A stretch of 64,000 nt of DNA, from positions 520,976 through 584,975 of the forward strand of contig WBMW01005156.1 of assembly GCA_013396635.1 (NCBI GenBank), written 5' to 3'. Below are positions 50,384-63,201 of the stretch, one piece after another; within the stretch, counting starts at the first letter, position 1; each line of letters starts with the position of its first letter. This DNA is from Penelope pileata (lineage: Eukaryota; Chordata; Aves; Galliformes; Cracidae). The notes beneath the pieces were generated by a model. It was not told the DNA's origin, did no database searches, and saw only the letters and a list, made by a program, of their open reading frames with translations. The position numbers and the translations under genes were made by a program.

Positions 50384-50478
50384 AATCATAGAAAAATGAA
50401 GTAAGTAGGGACATCAAGTGACTATTCAGTCAATGCAACTCTCATCCTCAAATCAAGGTCAGTTCCATCTAATTTGTT
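50384..50478 (-). mobile_element. Old CR1 LINE 3' fragment
   Basis: On the plus strand AATCATAGAAAAATGAAG, then GGGACATCAAGTGACTATTC, CAATGCAACTCTCATCCTC and GGTCAGTTCCATCTAATTTG follow the order of a CR1 3' end, with many substitutions. Minus orientation. Confidence 0.65.
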
Positions 50479-50712
50479 TGTGTTGGTTTTTGAAAAATTA
50501 AAATGTTAGAAATCCTGTCTACTTCTCAAACAGTCTACTTCCTCGAAAGAGAAGGAATAAGTGATAAAATCATAGTGTGCTGAAGAAAAGCCTGCATGTT
50601 CAACCTTTGTTTATCTAAACTATCCACTTGTTTTTCTGCTGTATAATTTATCTCTTATTTCGTGTTCTGCTTAAATCCTGACATTAAAAATCCTGATGTA
50701 ACATGATTTCAG

Positions 50713-50759
50713 GAAGAAAAGATGCTGCAGATATTGGATAATTCAGTGGTTATCTTAGA
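50713..50759 (+). other. Candidate 47-nt micro-exon (weak)
   Basis: A branch-like CCTGAC about 33 bases upstream and ATGATTTCAG before, then 47 bases open in the phase EEKMLQILDNSVVIL, then AGA|GTAAGTAAA, an excellent donor. The pyrimidine tract is poor. I know no protein with this peptide. Confidence 0.15.
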
Positions 50760-50760
50760 G

Positions 50761-53700
50761 TAAGTAAATTTTTGGTGAAATGCCTTAACATTTCACTGAA
50801 GTCAGAATTTAACTTACGTGACTTGAAGCAGAAGGTACTTGAATTCTATGCTGTTACTGATCTCTGTGGGAGCTGAACGTCTGAATGATAGGTTCCATGC
50901 AAGTATAAATTTAATCTTGCTTGTGCATCTCAGCTATTGAGTGCTTTAACATATGTAATGTAGTACATATATATTCAAAAGGGGATTGATCTAGTGTGTC
51001 TTAAAGATTAATTTAACTGAGAGTAAGGTTACAAATGAAGATGGAGAGGGGAAAGCACAAGCACAAATGCACTCATTTTCCCTCCTGTGAAGATCAGGCT
51101 TTGTATTTTAACTGCAGAAGAAAACCTCCCTACTCAAATGCCTGTGGTGCAGAGTGGACACTGTCAATGTGTGTCACTAAGAAGTGACCTGAAATGGTCT
51201 GTGATTTTCTAGCAGGAATATAAGTTGTAACTTCAAAAAATTCTCGTGTCTCCAACTTTGCTTATAACAGGTGTTTATAATGTCTTTCTAAACATATGGA
51301 TGTTTTTAAAGATCTCTCCTTAAGGACCTATCTATATGAATTACTCCCATTGCACAAGACATTTCCTAAACCTTTTTGAATCACTAGATTCATTTCCATC
51401 TCTTTTCTTCAGGGGATCATTTTCTCGATGAAAATTGCATCTGTCAAAAGGAGAAAAGGAAGAATCAAACATTCTAATGGACTTTTATGTACTGCACACA
51501 ATTTTTTGAAATAGGATGTTATGTCTTTTGCTACTGCTGACTTTTCTGCCAGAAATTGTAACGTATCTCCTCATAAACTGAAATTTCATATTTCAATTTC
51601 TAAACTCAGCAGCTATGTACAGCAAAGAACACATCTCTATTAGCTGAATAGAATGAGAGATTTGCAATCACTACAGGGAAAAACACAAAACTCAGTGTCG
51701 GAAAGGAATGTAGAAATTCTAGTATTGCTCTGTAAGGATGGATCATGCTCAGTACATAGAACTCATGCAGAGCAGCAAGCCAGAATGCCTCATCAGCTTC
51801 TTACCATGAAGAACGAGAACAGAAATGTGACTACTATTAACAACTCCAAATACAAAAGTTTTAAGGAAATTGTTATTACACCCTGGGATACTTGAATGTA
51901 AAGCTTTTAATCTGTTTGGCTGTGATCAGCTCTACCGGTGCTTTTGTATGGAAATTTTCCTATTAGTAAATACAAAGGCCTACTACTAAAAATATTCAAA
52001 GCAGCTTGAACAAAGAGGAGTTGTTTTAAGTTTATTACTACAAAAGAGACATTTCTCTGCAAGAAGTCTTTAAGTTGTTTCTGCAGATTTTATTGTACGA
52101 ATAAAAAGTGAATTGTATGTACACTACATTTTACATTCTCAGTCTGGAAAGAAAACAGCAATCGATAAAAAGCGGTTATGCACTTTTTTTTAATGCTTGA
52201 GAAATTTACTATATTTTTATTTGACTAACTAGTCTGATATACTCTTATGGTTATATTTTGCTAAGGTAAAATCTAGAACAGAATGTTACTAGAAGTAAGA
52301 GTGTACAGCTGGATTCTCCTCATAGAAATGCCTCATAGGACGATACAGTATCAAGTCCACACCAGAAAACAAAGCAGAACTTTACAAGGCAGAGCTTTAA
52401 AATTGCAGTCACTTTGTGCAATAGGGAATTTGAGAATTAACCATTATTTTGCTGAAATTCATGGTGATGCTGAAACAAACACTTTTTGCAGTAGTAAATA
52501 GTTTCAATGACAATGCGGTTACGTTATGGGGAAAATACTACTTTTTTCTGGTTACCTATAGAAACGTTTTAGCTGCATAATTTCACAGTTGGTAAATGAG
52601 TGATGCTTATTAGAATCAGAGCTCAGTCTAGGCAAAATTTCAAGTTCAATTATAGTAGAGATTAAAACAGTGTAATAGAGGTAATCTATAAGCAATATTG
52701 AAGGAACCACGGCAGTTTCAGATAAATGTGCATTGTTCTGAATTCTCATGGAGAATTCCACTATATCGATCTTTTGGCTTTGATCTGTAAGCAAATTTAC
52801 CCATTCACTCAATTTGGACTGCATGGCTGAGATTCAACAGCTGAGATTTGTGTGCTAAAGTGCATGAGTTTAGGGGTGGTGGCCTGCCCCTTCTCTTCTG
52901 GTGGTATTGTCATTGATTTTTCTTAAAAGAACAGAAATGAGTCACAATAGCATTCTGCTAATGCTAATTTTCTAAGCAATTCTGCAAACACGTATGCAAG
53001 ATCTTTCATGTATAGGAAACCGATGCAAAAATGTTCCAGGATGCAGATTTTCTCTGTAAAATTGGTATTCCAAAAATTTCCTTACCTCAGAAGAATTCAT
53101 TTATGCACACTTTAATGCCAACAGGGGAACACTTTTTATAGACAACTACTTTTGACCATATGTTGGAGATGGTTTGAATTCCCAGAAAAAATAGAAATAC
53201 CACCCCTGCATTGAGTTCTCTGTGACCTTGTAGCTGCAAAGTACTACTGAAGTAAATCAACAGATGAAGTTATCGTGCCTTTCTGTACGGAGATAATTGC
53301 TTGAGAAATGAGTAGTAAGATGTACCCCACTGCACATAAATGTCTAGTTTACCTTTCTGTTATCATTATTATTCCAGTATGTTTTTAAGTCTGTCTCATA
53401 ATTTCAGTGATGTTGATGCCTGGTTTTCTGGCACCAGTGCTGTACATGTGTTGGTCTTGTGTGACCTAACGTTCAGTTCAGGAGGCAGAAGAATTCTGAA
53501 GCTGTCTGGACAATTACTGTGCAAATTAATCAGACTTGATCAATGACTTTTCTGATGTCAAACGGGGAAAAAAAAAAAGCTTTTTTGTATTAGTCTCTCT
53601 TAATTTTGATGCTCTTTTGTCTCTTCTCTCGCATTTTTATGCAGTAATAGCATTTAATCCCAGTTCTTTTTCCGTATGGGCCAGGTTATACAGTTCCAGG

Positions 53701-56700
53701 TTCTCTCTCTACAGATAGGTGAGACACAATTATGAGGAACTGTGTCCATGTTCTTCAGTCAGTGACCAACAGCTTTGTGCTGATCTTCCAGAGCTGTCTT
53801 CCCTTCTTGACCGCACTGTTTACAGATCCAGAGAGATATAGGAGAGATTTTAAGAGCTTTAGAGCCAGTTGATTAGTCTGTTGAGCAGAATCTGGTCTGT
53901 CAGCCAGAGGCAGTAGCCCTGAGCACCCTGTGAAGGATTCACTCTGAATTCTCAACAGCTTTAACTAGATTTTCTTTGCCCAGTGCCAGCTGATGCTGCT
54001 TTCTCAGATCTGTTGCCTTCAGTTCCCCTCCACGCGGATAATTGACTTCAGTTTCATCTTCCACCTTCATCTTTTATTCTTCTCCCTCTTCAGCTTGACT
54101 TCTAATTCTCCTGTTCCTCCTGAAATGGAGTCATGAAAAAATAAACATATAAATATTTTAATATGGTATTAACACGGTGATTTAACTGTTATGCCAGTGT
54201 CACTTCGTGAGTTCTTTTTTTTTTTTTTTTATCTTAGCTCCACATATGTGGTTTTGATTGTGAAGTTTTCATATGCAGTAGGAGCAATCTTTTAGTGTCT
54301 ATTTGTACTGCATCATTTTATGGGCATCCTGTATATCAGATTGCAAGTATATTAGGGACATAGGTATGTGCAGTATCTTTTGATTATTTCATCTTGGAAA
54401 GCTGGTAACACTTCCCACTGAAGTAGGCTCATTATGCTATAACAATGAGTTATTAACTGTATACTGTGAAGTCAAGGATCAAATGAAGTAGGGATAGCAG
54501 ATAACTTCTTGTGGCAAAAGCCTTGATAACAGAAACACGTGATCACAATATGTTTGTTTATCAGCCAGGAGGAAAAAGCATGTTTTGAATCAAAAAATGC
54601 TAGCAGATGTAGGTAGAGTATTTGGAGAGTAACTGTTGGTATAGATAGAATTTTCATTTGCTTCTTTTCTCAAACTTGCTTCTTGGTGAAAGCTTTCTTT
54701 CCAAGGATCTCAGCCAAATTTCAAAAGCTTTTTTAGGTACGATAGCAGTAGAAGAGCTTTGATTTAATTATTTTCATGTTTTCATAGTTTTGATTCAATT
54801 TACATAAGCCTCTTGCATTTGACTCCAGGTAGATGTTTTCCTTTCCATACATGTTGCTACCACAGTAAGGTGACAAACATTTTTGTCTTTAGATGAAATC
54901 TCGTCTGTGATTGATTTACCGTTAAATTCAGGGATATATTTTTACACTGAAAGAAGCAGACTGAAACACAGGGAATCCATCAGAAACAGGAAAGTATAAC
55001 ATTGTAATAAAGCTCCTTTTTCCTCTAAATCCAGCAAAATCAGTGTTAATAAACTAGTTTAGTCCCTTAGTCATTTAGTTTGATTAATGTCTTGTGTATA
55101 AAATCTGAAAAATGGCAAGTGGTATTCATTCTTGTTGCTGTTTACATAAAACAAGCTCAGCCTTGAACATGTTTAATAAATTCAGAGTTGTTGTTAAACT
55201 GGCTTGTAAAAATGAAGTGGGAGAAAAAACATTGGTGGTGTCTAAACTGAAAAAAAAATATTTATGAAATTCTTCACACTGGACACAGATGCCATGAACA
55301 CTGCCCCAACAGAGGTAGCACAAAAATCTGTTTAAGAGAATTGTCTGCAGAACCCCCGCATCTAGAGTCTTCCCTTTCTTTCAGAAAAACAACGTATGGT
55401 TCAGATTTCTCTTCCTGTTATAGTTTGTCTTCTATAAGAGACAGCTTTCAATATTTGAGGATGCATAAACTGCACTGAGGAACTACCAGTGTGATTGAGT
55501 TGAAAACCAATCAAGATGTAGGCAGTGCAAATCAAGGGCTGCACTGGTTATGTTGTATGTGCCCTGGGTCCCCCTTGCTTCTGTTTACTTTTGGCAGCAT
55601 CTCCTGCAGGCTGTGGATGGGGAGAGGTCTGGAAGAGTGTCTCTGGCAGCTTTTGGGTGAAACTGAGGCTCAACAGCAGTATTTCCCCTGTTTCAGCAGA
55701 CAAAAGCAAGGCTCAAGGAGGGGGTGGTCTGTATGTAGGGAGCAAGTGGACTCTTGCTCACTGCCGTAGTCTGAAATAAAGTTTCTACTATTCCCATCTA
55801 GAAAAGTAATTGCAGTTAATGAAAGGGAAATGGTGCATTTATTTGTATCAGGGAGTACAGTGGGATCAACACAGCAAAGTATAATTTATTGAAGGTTAAA
55901 GCATTTGTGAATTATAACTTTTTCTTCACTGTGTGTCTGCGTATGCGACTTCATTCCATGTCAGAGCAGCCAAGACAGAGGGAGATGCTGCTCTTCGGTA
56001 TCTAGAGGATTGTCAATGCCTGTCCCAGGCTTTCAGGCTCAGTTCAGTATTTTAACCATCAAATTGTCTTCCTCTCTTCCCCAGTCACACATTTCCCAAA
56101 TGTGTTTTATCAGTCAAGGATCACTTGCCGACTTCACAATAGAGAGCAGATCAGGTGAAACATTCTGACTATGGGTGTTTAATTTCACATCTGTAAGTGG
56201 CATTGCAGGAAAGAACCTGCTTTCAAAAGATAAAGCTTGCTTATATCTGCTAATCATTTAGCAGGTGGCTGACATCACTTTTGCCTGGGTTTTTAAATAA
56301 TTATGTAGCCAGGTAATCACTGTTTAAACCAAAGAAAGAACTAAGCTGAAGGAAGATCTGAGGGATCCATGTGTACTTACTGCAATGAATCATCATTATA
56401 CTCTCTCTACAAAACCCCCATCTGCTCTTAGGTTGCTAGTGCCAGCAAGTTTTATTACAAATATTACTTTTATAAAATACCTAACCCACTAGCTTCAGTA
56501 TTAGTTTCAGAGAATTATGGTACAGATGTGTATATTATGCATGTTATATAACTTAGAATATATTTATCAGGGCAGTAATATTATATTTGAATTCATCTTA
56601 ACACAGAGCAGGCAGAACAATAATGTATCTGTCTTCTGGTTTTCAGGGCTGAGCTGTGAGTGTAAGTGATACATTGCTATTTACCAGACATACCATTTTC

Positions 56701-57507
56701 ACCTCAAAATTCCTAGATGAATAAAATAGTCCCAGTAAAATTGGAGTCTCTGTAAGGGGGAAAAAAGATCTTTAGTCATCCAGGAAATATCTATTCAGTT
56801 ATATCTTTAAGGGTAAAAAAGTTTAAAAACATTCAGTTAAAAAAAAAAAATCTGAGTCTGTTTCTTTTCGTCTGAATATTTCTTTGATATGAAGAAAAAA
56901 ACAAACATATGCAGTTAATGCCAGAATAAGCATGAGGTGTGTATTATTTGTTTAGTCTAATGTCAGAACTGTAGAGACTATTGAAAATTTTCATTTAGCT
57001 TTCACTGTTAAGACACTGCTATTGACAGCCCACTTTTTTAGTAAGTCTTGTTAGGTAACTATCTTGTATCTGCATATTCTTCCCTAAATCTTTACTCTCA
57101 GGAAAATCTCGTATCTCCAGTCCATTTTTTTCTGACCTTTTTTTTTTTTAATCATGTGTATTCTTTTAGGCCACAGTTCTTTTTTTTCTTTTTTTTTTTT
57201 TTGGATGATTTTTTTTTTAATATTTTACTTAACGTGTACCTCAGTAGTTGTTTTGAGGCTATATGCCCAATATAACCATTAAGGAGGAGGATGATTCTCT
57301 GTGTTAGTACCTGTCAACTGCAGCATGTGTAATGATGTAGAAAACTGAAAGAAAGGCTAATCTCATGTACATTTAACAGAAGTTTCAGAGAATACTTGCT
57401 GTACAGTATTTTCACTGCACTGCACAGCCAGTAATTTTGGGAGTTGTGTTGCTGAATCCTGCCATTGTTATGTACTTATTATAGGGCTGTTTTTATAGTG
57501 TTTGCAA
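50761..57507. other. Long non-coding stretch
   Basis: No exon or family repeat recognised. A T-run lies at about 54,215-54,230. A GC-raised patch at 55,500-55,790 ends with an AATAAAGTTTCTACTATT polyadenylation-like string; it may be an old repeat or exon end, but nothing identifies it. Confidence 0.45.
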
Positions 57508-57508
57508 A

Positions 57509-57573
57509 TCATAGAATCATAGAATGTCTTGGGTTGGAAGGGACCTTAAAGATCATCTTGTTCTAACCCTCAA
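57509..57573 (-). mobile_element. CR1 LINE 3' tip
   Basis: TCATAGAATCATAGAATG followed by GGGTTGGAAGGGACCTTAAA and GATCATCTTGTTCTAACCC: a textbook CR1 3' end on the minus strand, only about 65 bases long. The intact octamer tail and few changes suggest a relatively young insertion. Confidence 0.92.
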
Positions 57574-59080
57574 ATAAACAGTTTTGATAAAGAGTGTGGG
57601 GCAGCCTATGAGAACTCTGGCCCATAGGTCCCCAAGGTTTAGAGCTACAGGTTCAGAAAATTGCTGATCCTCACTTGCCTATGCTTGTGTAGAAAATGCT
57701 CCATTAAAAACCCTTCTTCCACAGAAACTGGATGACATTAACACACAACTATATTAAACTGTCTATCATTAGAAGCCAACAGTTCTGGAAGGGGTAGTAT
57801 TATATGAAAAACAGTGAATGTCTTTCCTCCTAGGTGATAGACTTATCTTACCATTAATGTGCTAAGCATTATGCTTATATTAAACATTATGCTTATACTA
57901 TTTCTGCCCTCTCTGTTAAAACCTACAGCTTTGTAGCCACTAGGGAGTTTTCTATCTATATGATTTTCCATATCTGTTGGCTAAATTAGAGATCCAAATG
58001 CAAAATCTAGAGCTCATAAACATTAGGTGGATTTGTGAGTGACAATCCCTGGAGGGCTTTAGGGCCATAAACTAATGAGACATAAATATAGTGGGAAGGG
58101 TATTTTTATCTGTGATATACAAACTAGTTTCAACTCGTTCAGGTTATTAATGGGAAAACTATATCCATTTCCCTAACATCAGCATTACAGAATTTTGCAA
58201 GATAATTAGCATCTCTGCGAATGAATACTTCATGAATTGAATCTTTAATGGAAAAGTAATTTGGCATAATCTTTTAAAACTTTGTAGTCTTAATCTGAGT
58301 AAACTGGGCATAGCTTTCTACTAATTATGTAAAGGCTTACAATAGAAAGGGAACTGTCCATTTTATAAATATAACTTGAGCTGTTAGTATTTTGTGACGT
58401 GGCATACTTGTTGCTGGAATCAGAGGCATGTCACAAAAGCAATAATGACCTTACACTGTGTCATGCCACAAGGTAGCAGTGTTGTGGTACAAACTTGATA
58501 ATTTTCTGATGCAAGCCACTGAGCATGAGATCAGTTCTGCTCACATCAAACTTAACAGAACTTTTGCTGTTGACTTCAGAGGACTCTGCAACATAACCAG
58601 AGAAGACTCACCTCAATTTATGTGCAGTGTGCTGATAAATATCACAATGCCTAATTCATAATATTTCACTGATTATTGATTAATTTTTGAAATATTGAGG
58701 AAGCTAAAAGGATAGAAAGACTAATCGGTGCAAAAATAAGATAATGTCAATTTTTTTGTTCTTGCATAGTATCTATGAAAGTGAAAATGACTACGACAAA
58801 AAATGAACGTGTGATAAAAGTAACACAGTGATTAACTGTTTATTCCAATAGTAGGAATTTGAGGATATTATTCAGGCAAGCACTTTTTTATTGCAAAAAA
58901 TATGCTTTCTTGTAAGAACTTTTCTGCTGTTTGAAGGCATAATCAGAGATGAAGGCTTTTTTTAATTCTGGAGATCAAATACTGTGGAAGGTCAATCGTT
59001 GTTTATTGGAAATTAAACATCAGTTCTATTTCAGCTATACTGTTAACACAAGTAGTTATTAACTCAGCAAAACAGTATTC

Positions 59081-59096
59081 TTTTTTTTTTTTTTTT
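59081..59096. repeat. Poly-T tract
   Basis: Sixteen consecutive T bases. Confidence 0.9.
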
Positions 59097-61120
59097 CCAA
59101 GAATGAGTCATCTTTGGGCTTCTGCACGTGGTTGTAAATTCGTTTTCACTGGAGGTCAAGGTACCCACAGTTTCAGATTTGTTCATGCTCATGAATAGTG
59201 TAATCTAAAGAGAATTATTCAGGCTTAATAGTTTACACTGGACAAGTGGACAAAAGGTTGTTAAATACTTGTAACTGAAATAAGGGGTACTATAATGAAA
59301 ATTCTTAAGCCTGCCAGTCGTTACCAATCTCTTTATCGTATATGTAAACCTTTATGATGTGATCTGTGACTTTTATTGGTATGAAGTGAATATTTTAAGC
59401 TATATCTAAGTGGCAAAGTGATGATGGATTAGAGAAAGAGATCAGGGCAGGTGGTCAAAGTTGTATTCTGCATGGAAATTCTCTGCACATATAGTCTGCC
59501 AAAGGTGGTGGAGAAAGCATTTATTGATTACTTTCACGGTTGCTTTTTAATATATCCTTGTAAGCATTTGTTTTCATTTGGTTGTATTTCTACTATACTT
59601 GATGTATTTGATCTGAAACGTTCAGAAAGAGAAGACAAAGGTTTCTCAAGGTAAAACTAAATGGAAAATAATTCTCACGTGCTGAAATGACTCATCTTTT
59701 ACTTCCAGGTACCACAGAGAAAAGAAATGTTGGTTTGACTAGGCATAAAATAGTAATGAAATCTCAGAACTGTTCTGTCATGAAACTTTGCCATCTCCAT
59801 TATCTAAAGGTTTTGAATCACATATGCCCTGAGAACTCTTTCCCCATCAATGTGAAAACATGCCCTGGCCTGAATCTCAGTGCATCAAAAAAAAAAATCA
59901 CTGGACACTCACAGCTAAACTCATTTAGAATTTTCCCTGTACAAAATAAATCTTCCCTTTACGTCTCCTATATGCAAACTATGCAGGTACTCCAAACCCA
60001 AGAAACAAGCAGCTAAAAGGGAAAGAGATAAACACATACTCTGCTTGCTACTTGAGAACATTTTGGTAATAATGTTTGAACCAAAATGAGGTAGGCAGTC
60101 TCAGCGGTGTTCTTAAGGTTTTTCCTGCTAAGTGAGAGGAGGAAAATAAGGAAAGTATATAAAGGTTGGTGAAAGCATTATATCTGTAGAAAGACAAATA
60201 AGTGGGGAGGATTAGAAGTAGGAATTACAGCAACTCTTGGAACTGGCGGCAAGTCATCTGGATATCAGACGAGATAGGAAATTACCAGCAACAGAAAGGA
60301 CAAGTAGAATAAATATCTCCCCATTGGCAGACTGTGGGCAGACATAGCCTGTGTGTATCTACATTTTATTTTATTTTTTTTCTTTACAGGCTATATAATG
60401 GTGCTGTGTTCCTAGCAGGAGTTCAGGTCCCATGATCACTGGACAGCTAAGAATAGCCAATGTGTGAACACAAAACCATGTCACATGGCATACGCTAAAT
60501 GGGAACAAATGGATTCAGTGAAAAGCTGTATCCTTGACATTATGTAACTCTTGTGACTTGAGTCTGAAGTGTTTCTATTTTTTGTCACAATTAATCTTTT
60601 CTGGATGTAATGACATACATGTTAGGCAACAGATAATTGGGTCCTGTATGTTCATCCCAGAGAGATTTCTGTAGAGTGGAATGACTCTCAGAACATCCCT
60701 AATAACTTGCCAGTACTTGAGTATTCAGAGACAGACAGATGGCTCAAAGAAAAAGCTCCAGAACTTTATCAGCAAAACTCCTGATTTTAAGTTTGAAAAT
60801 AATTATCCTAATCTGCTTTAAACAGCAGTTATCTCAGTTTGTTATGTATTTTGGCTAGCTCAGGTAACAAGCACAAATCCGTTTGTTCTTTCTTTCTAGA
60901 CATAAGTGTCATGTAAAGTAGAAGAGCAAAATTAAAAGGCACAATTTTTTTTAATAAACTCTGTAATTGAGTGAGTTTTGATTTTTTTCTTAGTCAGTTT
61001 ACTTTTCTCCAGCATGAGATTTAAAAAAAGGACTTGATCTCATTTTTATTTTTTATTTTTGTGTGTGTACTCATACTTACAAAGCAACGTATCACAACCA
61101 AAGATGCACACAGGCAATTT

Positions 61121-61172
61121 TAAAAACCAATGTGTTGGTTTTTACACCAGAGTGCAATTTTATGGCACTCTG
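61121..61172. repeat. Two adjacent perfect hairpins
   Basis: First: TAAAAACCAA-TGTG-TTGGTTTTTA (61,121-61,144), a 10-bp stem with a 4-base loop. Second, three bases on: CAGAGTGC-AATTTTATG-GCACTCTG (61,148-61,172), an 8-bp stem with a 9-base loop. Confidence 0.8.
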
Positions 61173-61265
61173 AATTTTGCATTGGTGTAGCCCGGTGCAT
61201 TTAACTCAGAGTAGACACTTTCAGATTTAAAACTTACTGTGCAATGGCCTTGTATTTTTAATCTG

Positions 61266-61281
61266 CATATATATATATATA
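61266..61281. repeat. (AT)n microsatellite
   Basis: A short ATATATATATATATA run. Confidence 0.8.
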
Positions 61282-63184
61282 CATGTCTATCAAATATTGC
61301 TTGAGAAGTCATCGCCTGTAGTTTGATACTTTTGTCTTCAGTTATGTCACTATTTAATTTTTAGATGCTAGGATGACTTTATCTTTCTGTAAACACTTTC
61401 CATTTTTTGCAGCACAGTTTTCTTCAGTGAGCTTCCATAAATGTAATGAAACATCACTTGTAGTCAATAAACAAAACATTGCTAATCATAATCTAGCTTG
61501 AGAAAGATGGGACTGCGAAAAGCTGGTTAGCTAAAATCTGTTAGCTGTTAGTTAAGAGAGTAGAACTGTTGGCTGACAGTTTAATTTACTATTTCAGGCA
61601 CATTTAATAGGCAGATCTGATCCCTATTTAGATAGGGGATCTCTAAGGCAGTTCTTCTAAGGCAGCTGCAGAAAATAGTACTGACTTGATACATGCAGAT
61701 CATTCTTGAAGTACCATATACCAACTCACTGGACAGAAAAACATGCAGAAACTTGCTAAAAGTGCTGGATTCATGTGAAATCCCAAACAGAATTCCTTAT
61801 ACTTATCGGAGTTCTCTGCAATTTGCTTTAGTATTGGTTTGCCTTTCTTGGTACATTCAAATAACAGGTTGGATTTCCCCACAAAAGAAAAGAGAGAAAG
61901 AGAGTGAAGCTGCTAATAGAAATCTTTTCTTCCCAATTTAAAGTTGTTGTGATCGCTATGAAAGTCAGAAGTGTGATCAGAAAAAATATTCTACTCAGCA
62001 TAAAAAGATTTTGGTGGGAAAAGTGTAGAAGGGAAGCAGCTCTTTTTTCACAGGAACACCTAGGATATTGCATAGTGTAGAGAAGGAAAGGATGAAAATT
62101 GTTTTCCTGAGAATCTGATGTTCTTCACAATTTCTAGTCTTCCTTTCTCTAGTCATCTGGGGAAGTCAGTTCCTTGGGAAAACTATCTCTGACAGAGCTG
62201 TGAAAAAAGTCAAAATTGGGAAACAGAAGTTGACTGTTATTCATGACTTGTAGGAGCTTGAAGTCTCTGCTTACTGGAGAAAATGTATTTCTGTCAGCTA
62301 AGAGAAAGAGGGATCTTAGCTTTGGATGAACTTTGAGCTCTGGGCTCACCTTTTTCTCATTTTCTTTCACATTTGTCTATTACTTAACTATTCAACACAA
62401 AGTAGCAATTCACTTTTACTGAGAAGCTGATTTAATTCCCTCTTTCATTCAGCCTGTCAATCTTTCTTCCAGCTCACTGCTAGTACCCTTTATGGCCTTA
62501 ATTTGAGATTGATTGTGTGTAATCTCTTCAAACCTCAAGCCTAGCCTTTTGCTCCAACGCAAACCGGTGTTCAGCAAAACTCAGCGTGCTTAAGCACCTT
62601 CCTTCTCCATACTACTCTTCTTTGTATTAGAAACCCAGCATTCGTAGTTGCAAAAACCTCATACATGTGGCTGGCCTGGAAATGCAGATCATGGGTTACA
62701 AGGAAAGAAAAAGGAGCAGAAATAATATGCAAAGACAACTCATCTGAACCCATCCAAGAATTATAGAGCCCATATGCCAATGGGCTTGAAAGGGCATATT
62801 GATGGAAGAGATCCTTCTATTTTTCTTTTGTAAAGAAATTCTTAGTTTCTTAAAACCTCTTTCTCCCATTGTGAATAGAAATATCTAGTTGGCACTGTTT
62901 GAAGCATATGCCCTGCAGGACGAGAAAGCTTCTGGCAGGAGCAAGTGGCGTTGTACACTGCAACATAATTGGATAAGAAGCTTTGCTGCTTCATGTAACA
63001 GCCATGCTAGTACTAAGTATGCTTAATTGATAAAGCCTCCACTTGCATAATAAAATTCTAACTACTTAAAATATCACCTTGCAATTTCTGACAGTAGTAC
63101 TACCCTTCATCTTCACCGAAAATAGTTTTAGAAACTTCATAGAAAGTTTTATCTTGATGAATACAGTTTTGTATCTCCAAGTTG

Positions 63185-63201
63185 TTTTTTTTTTTTTTTT
63201 T
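63185..63201. repeat. Poly-T tract
   Basis: About 17 consecutive T bases. Confidence 0.9.
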
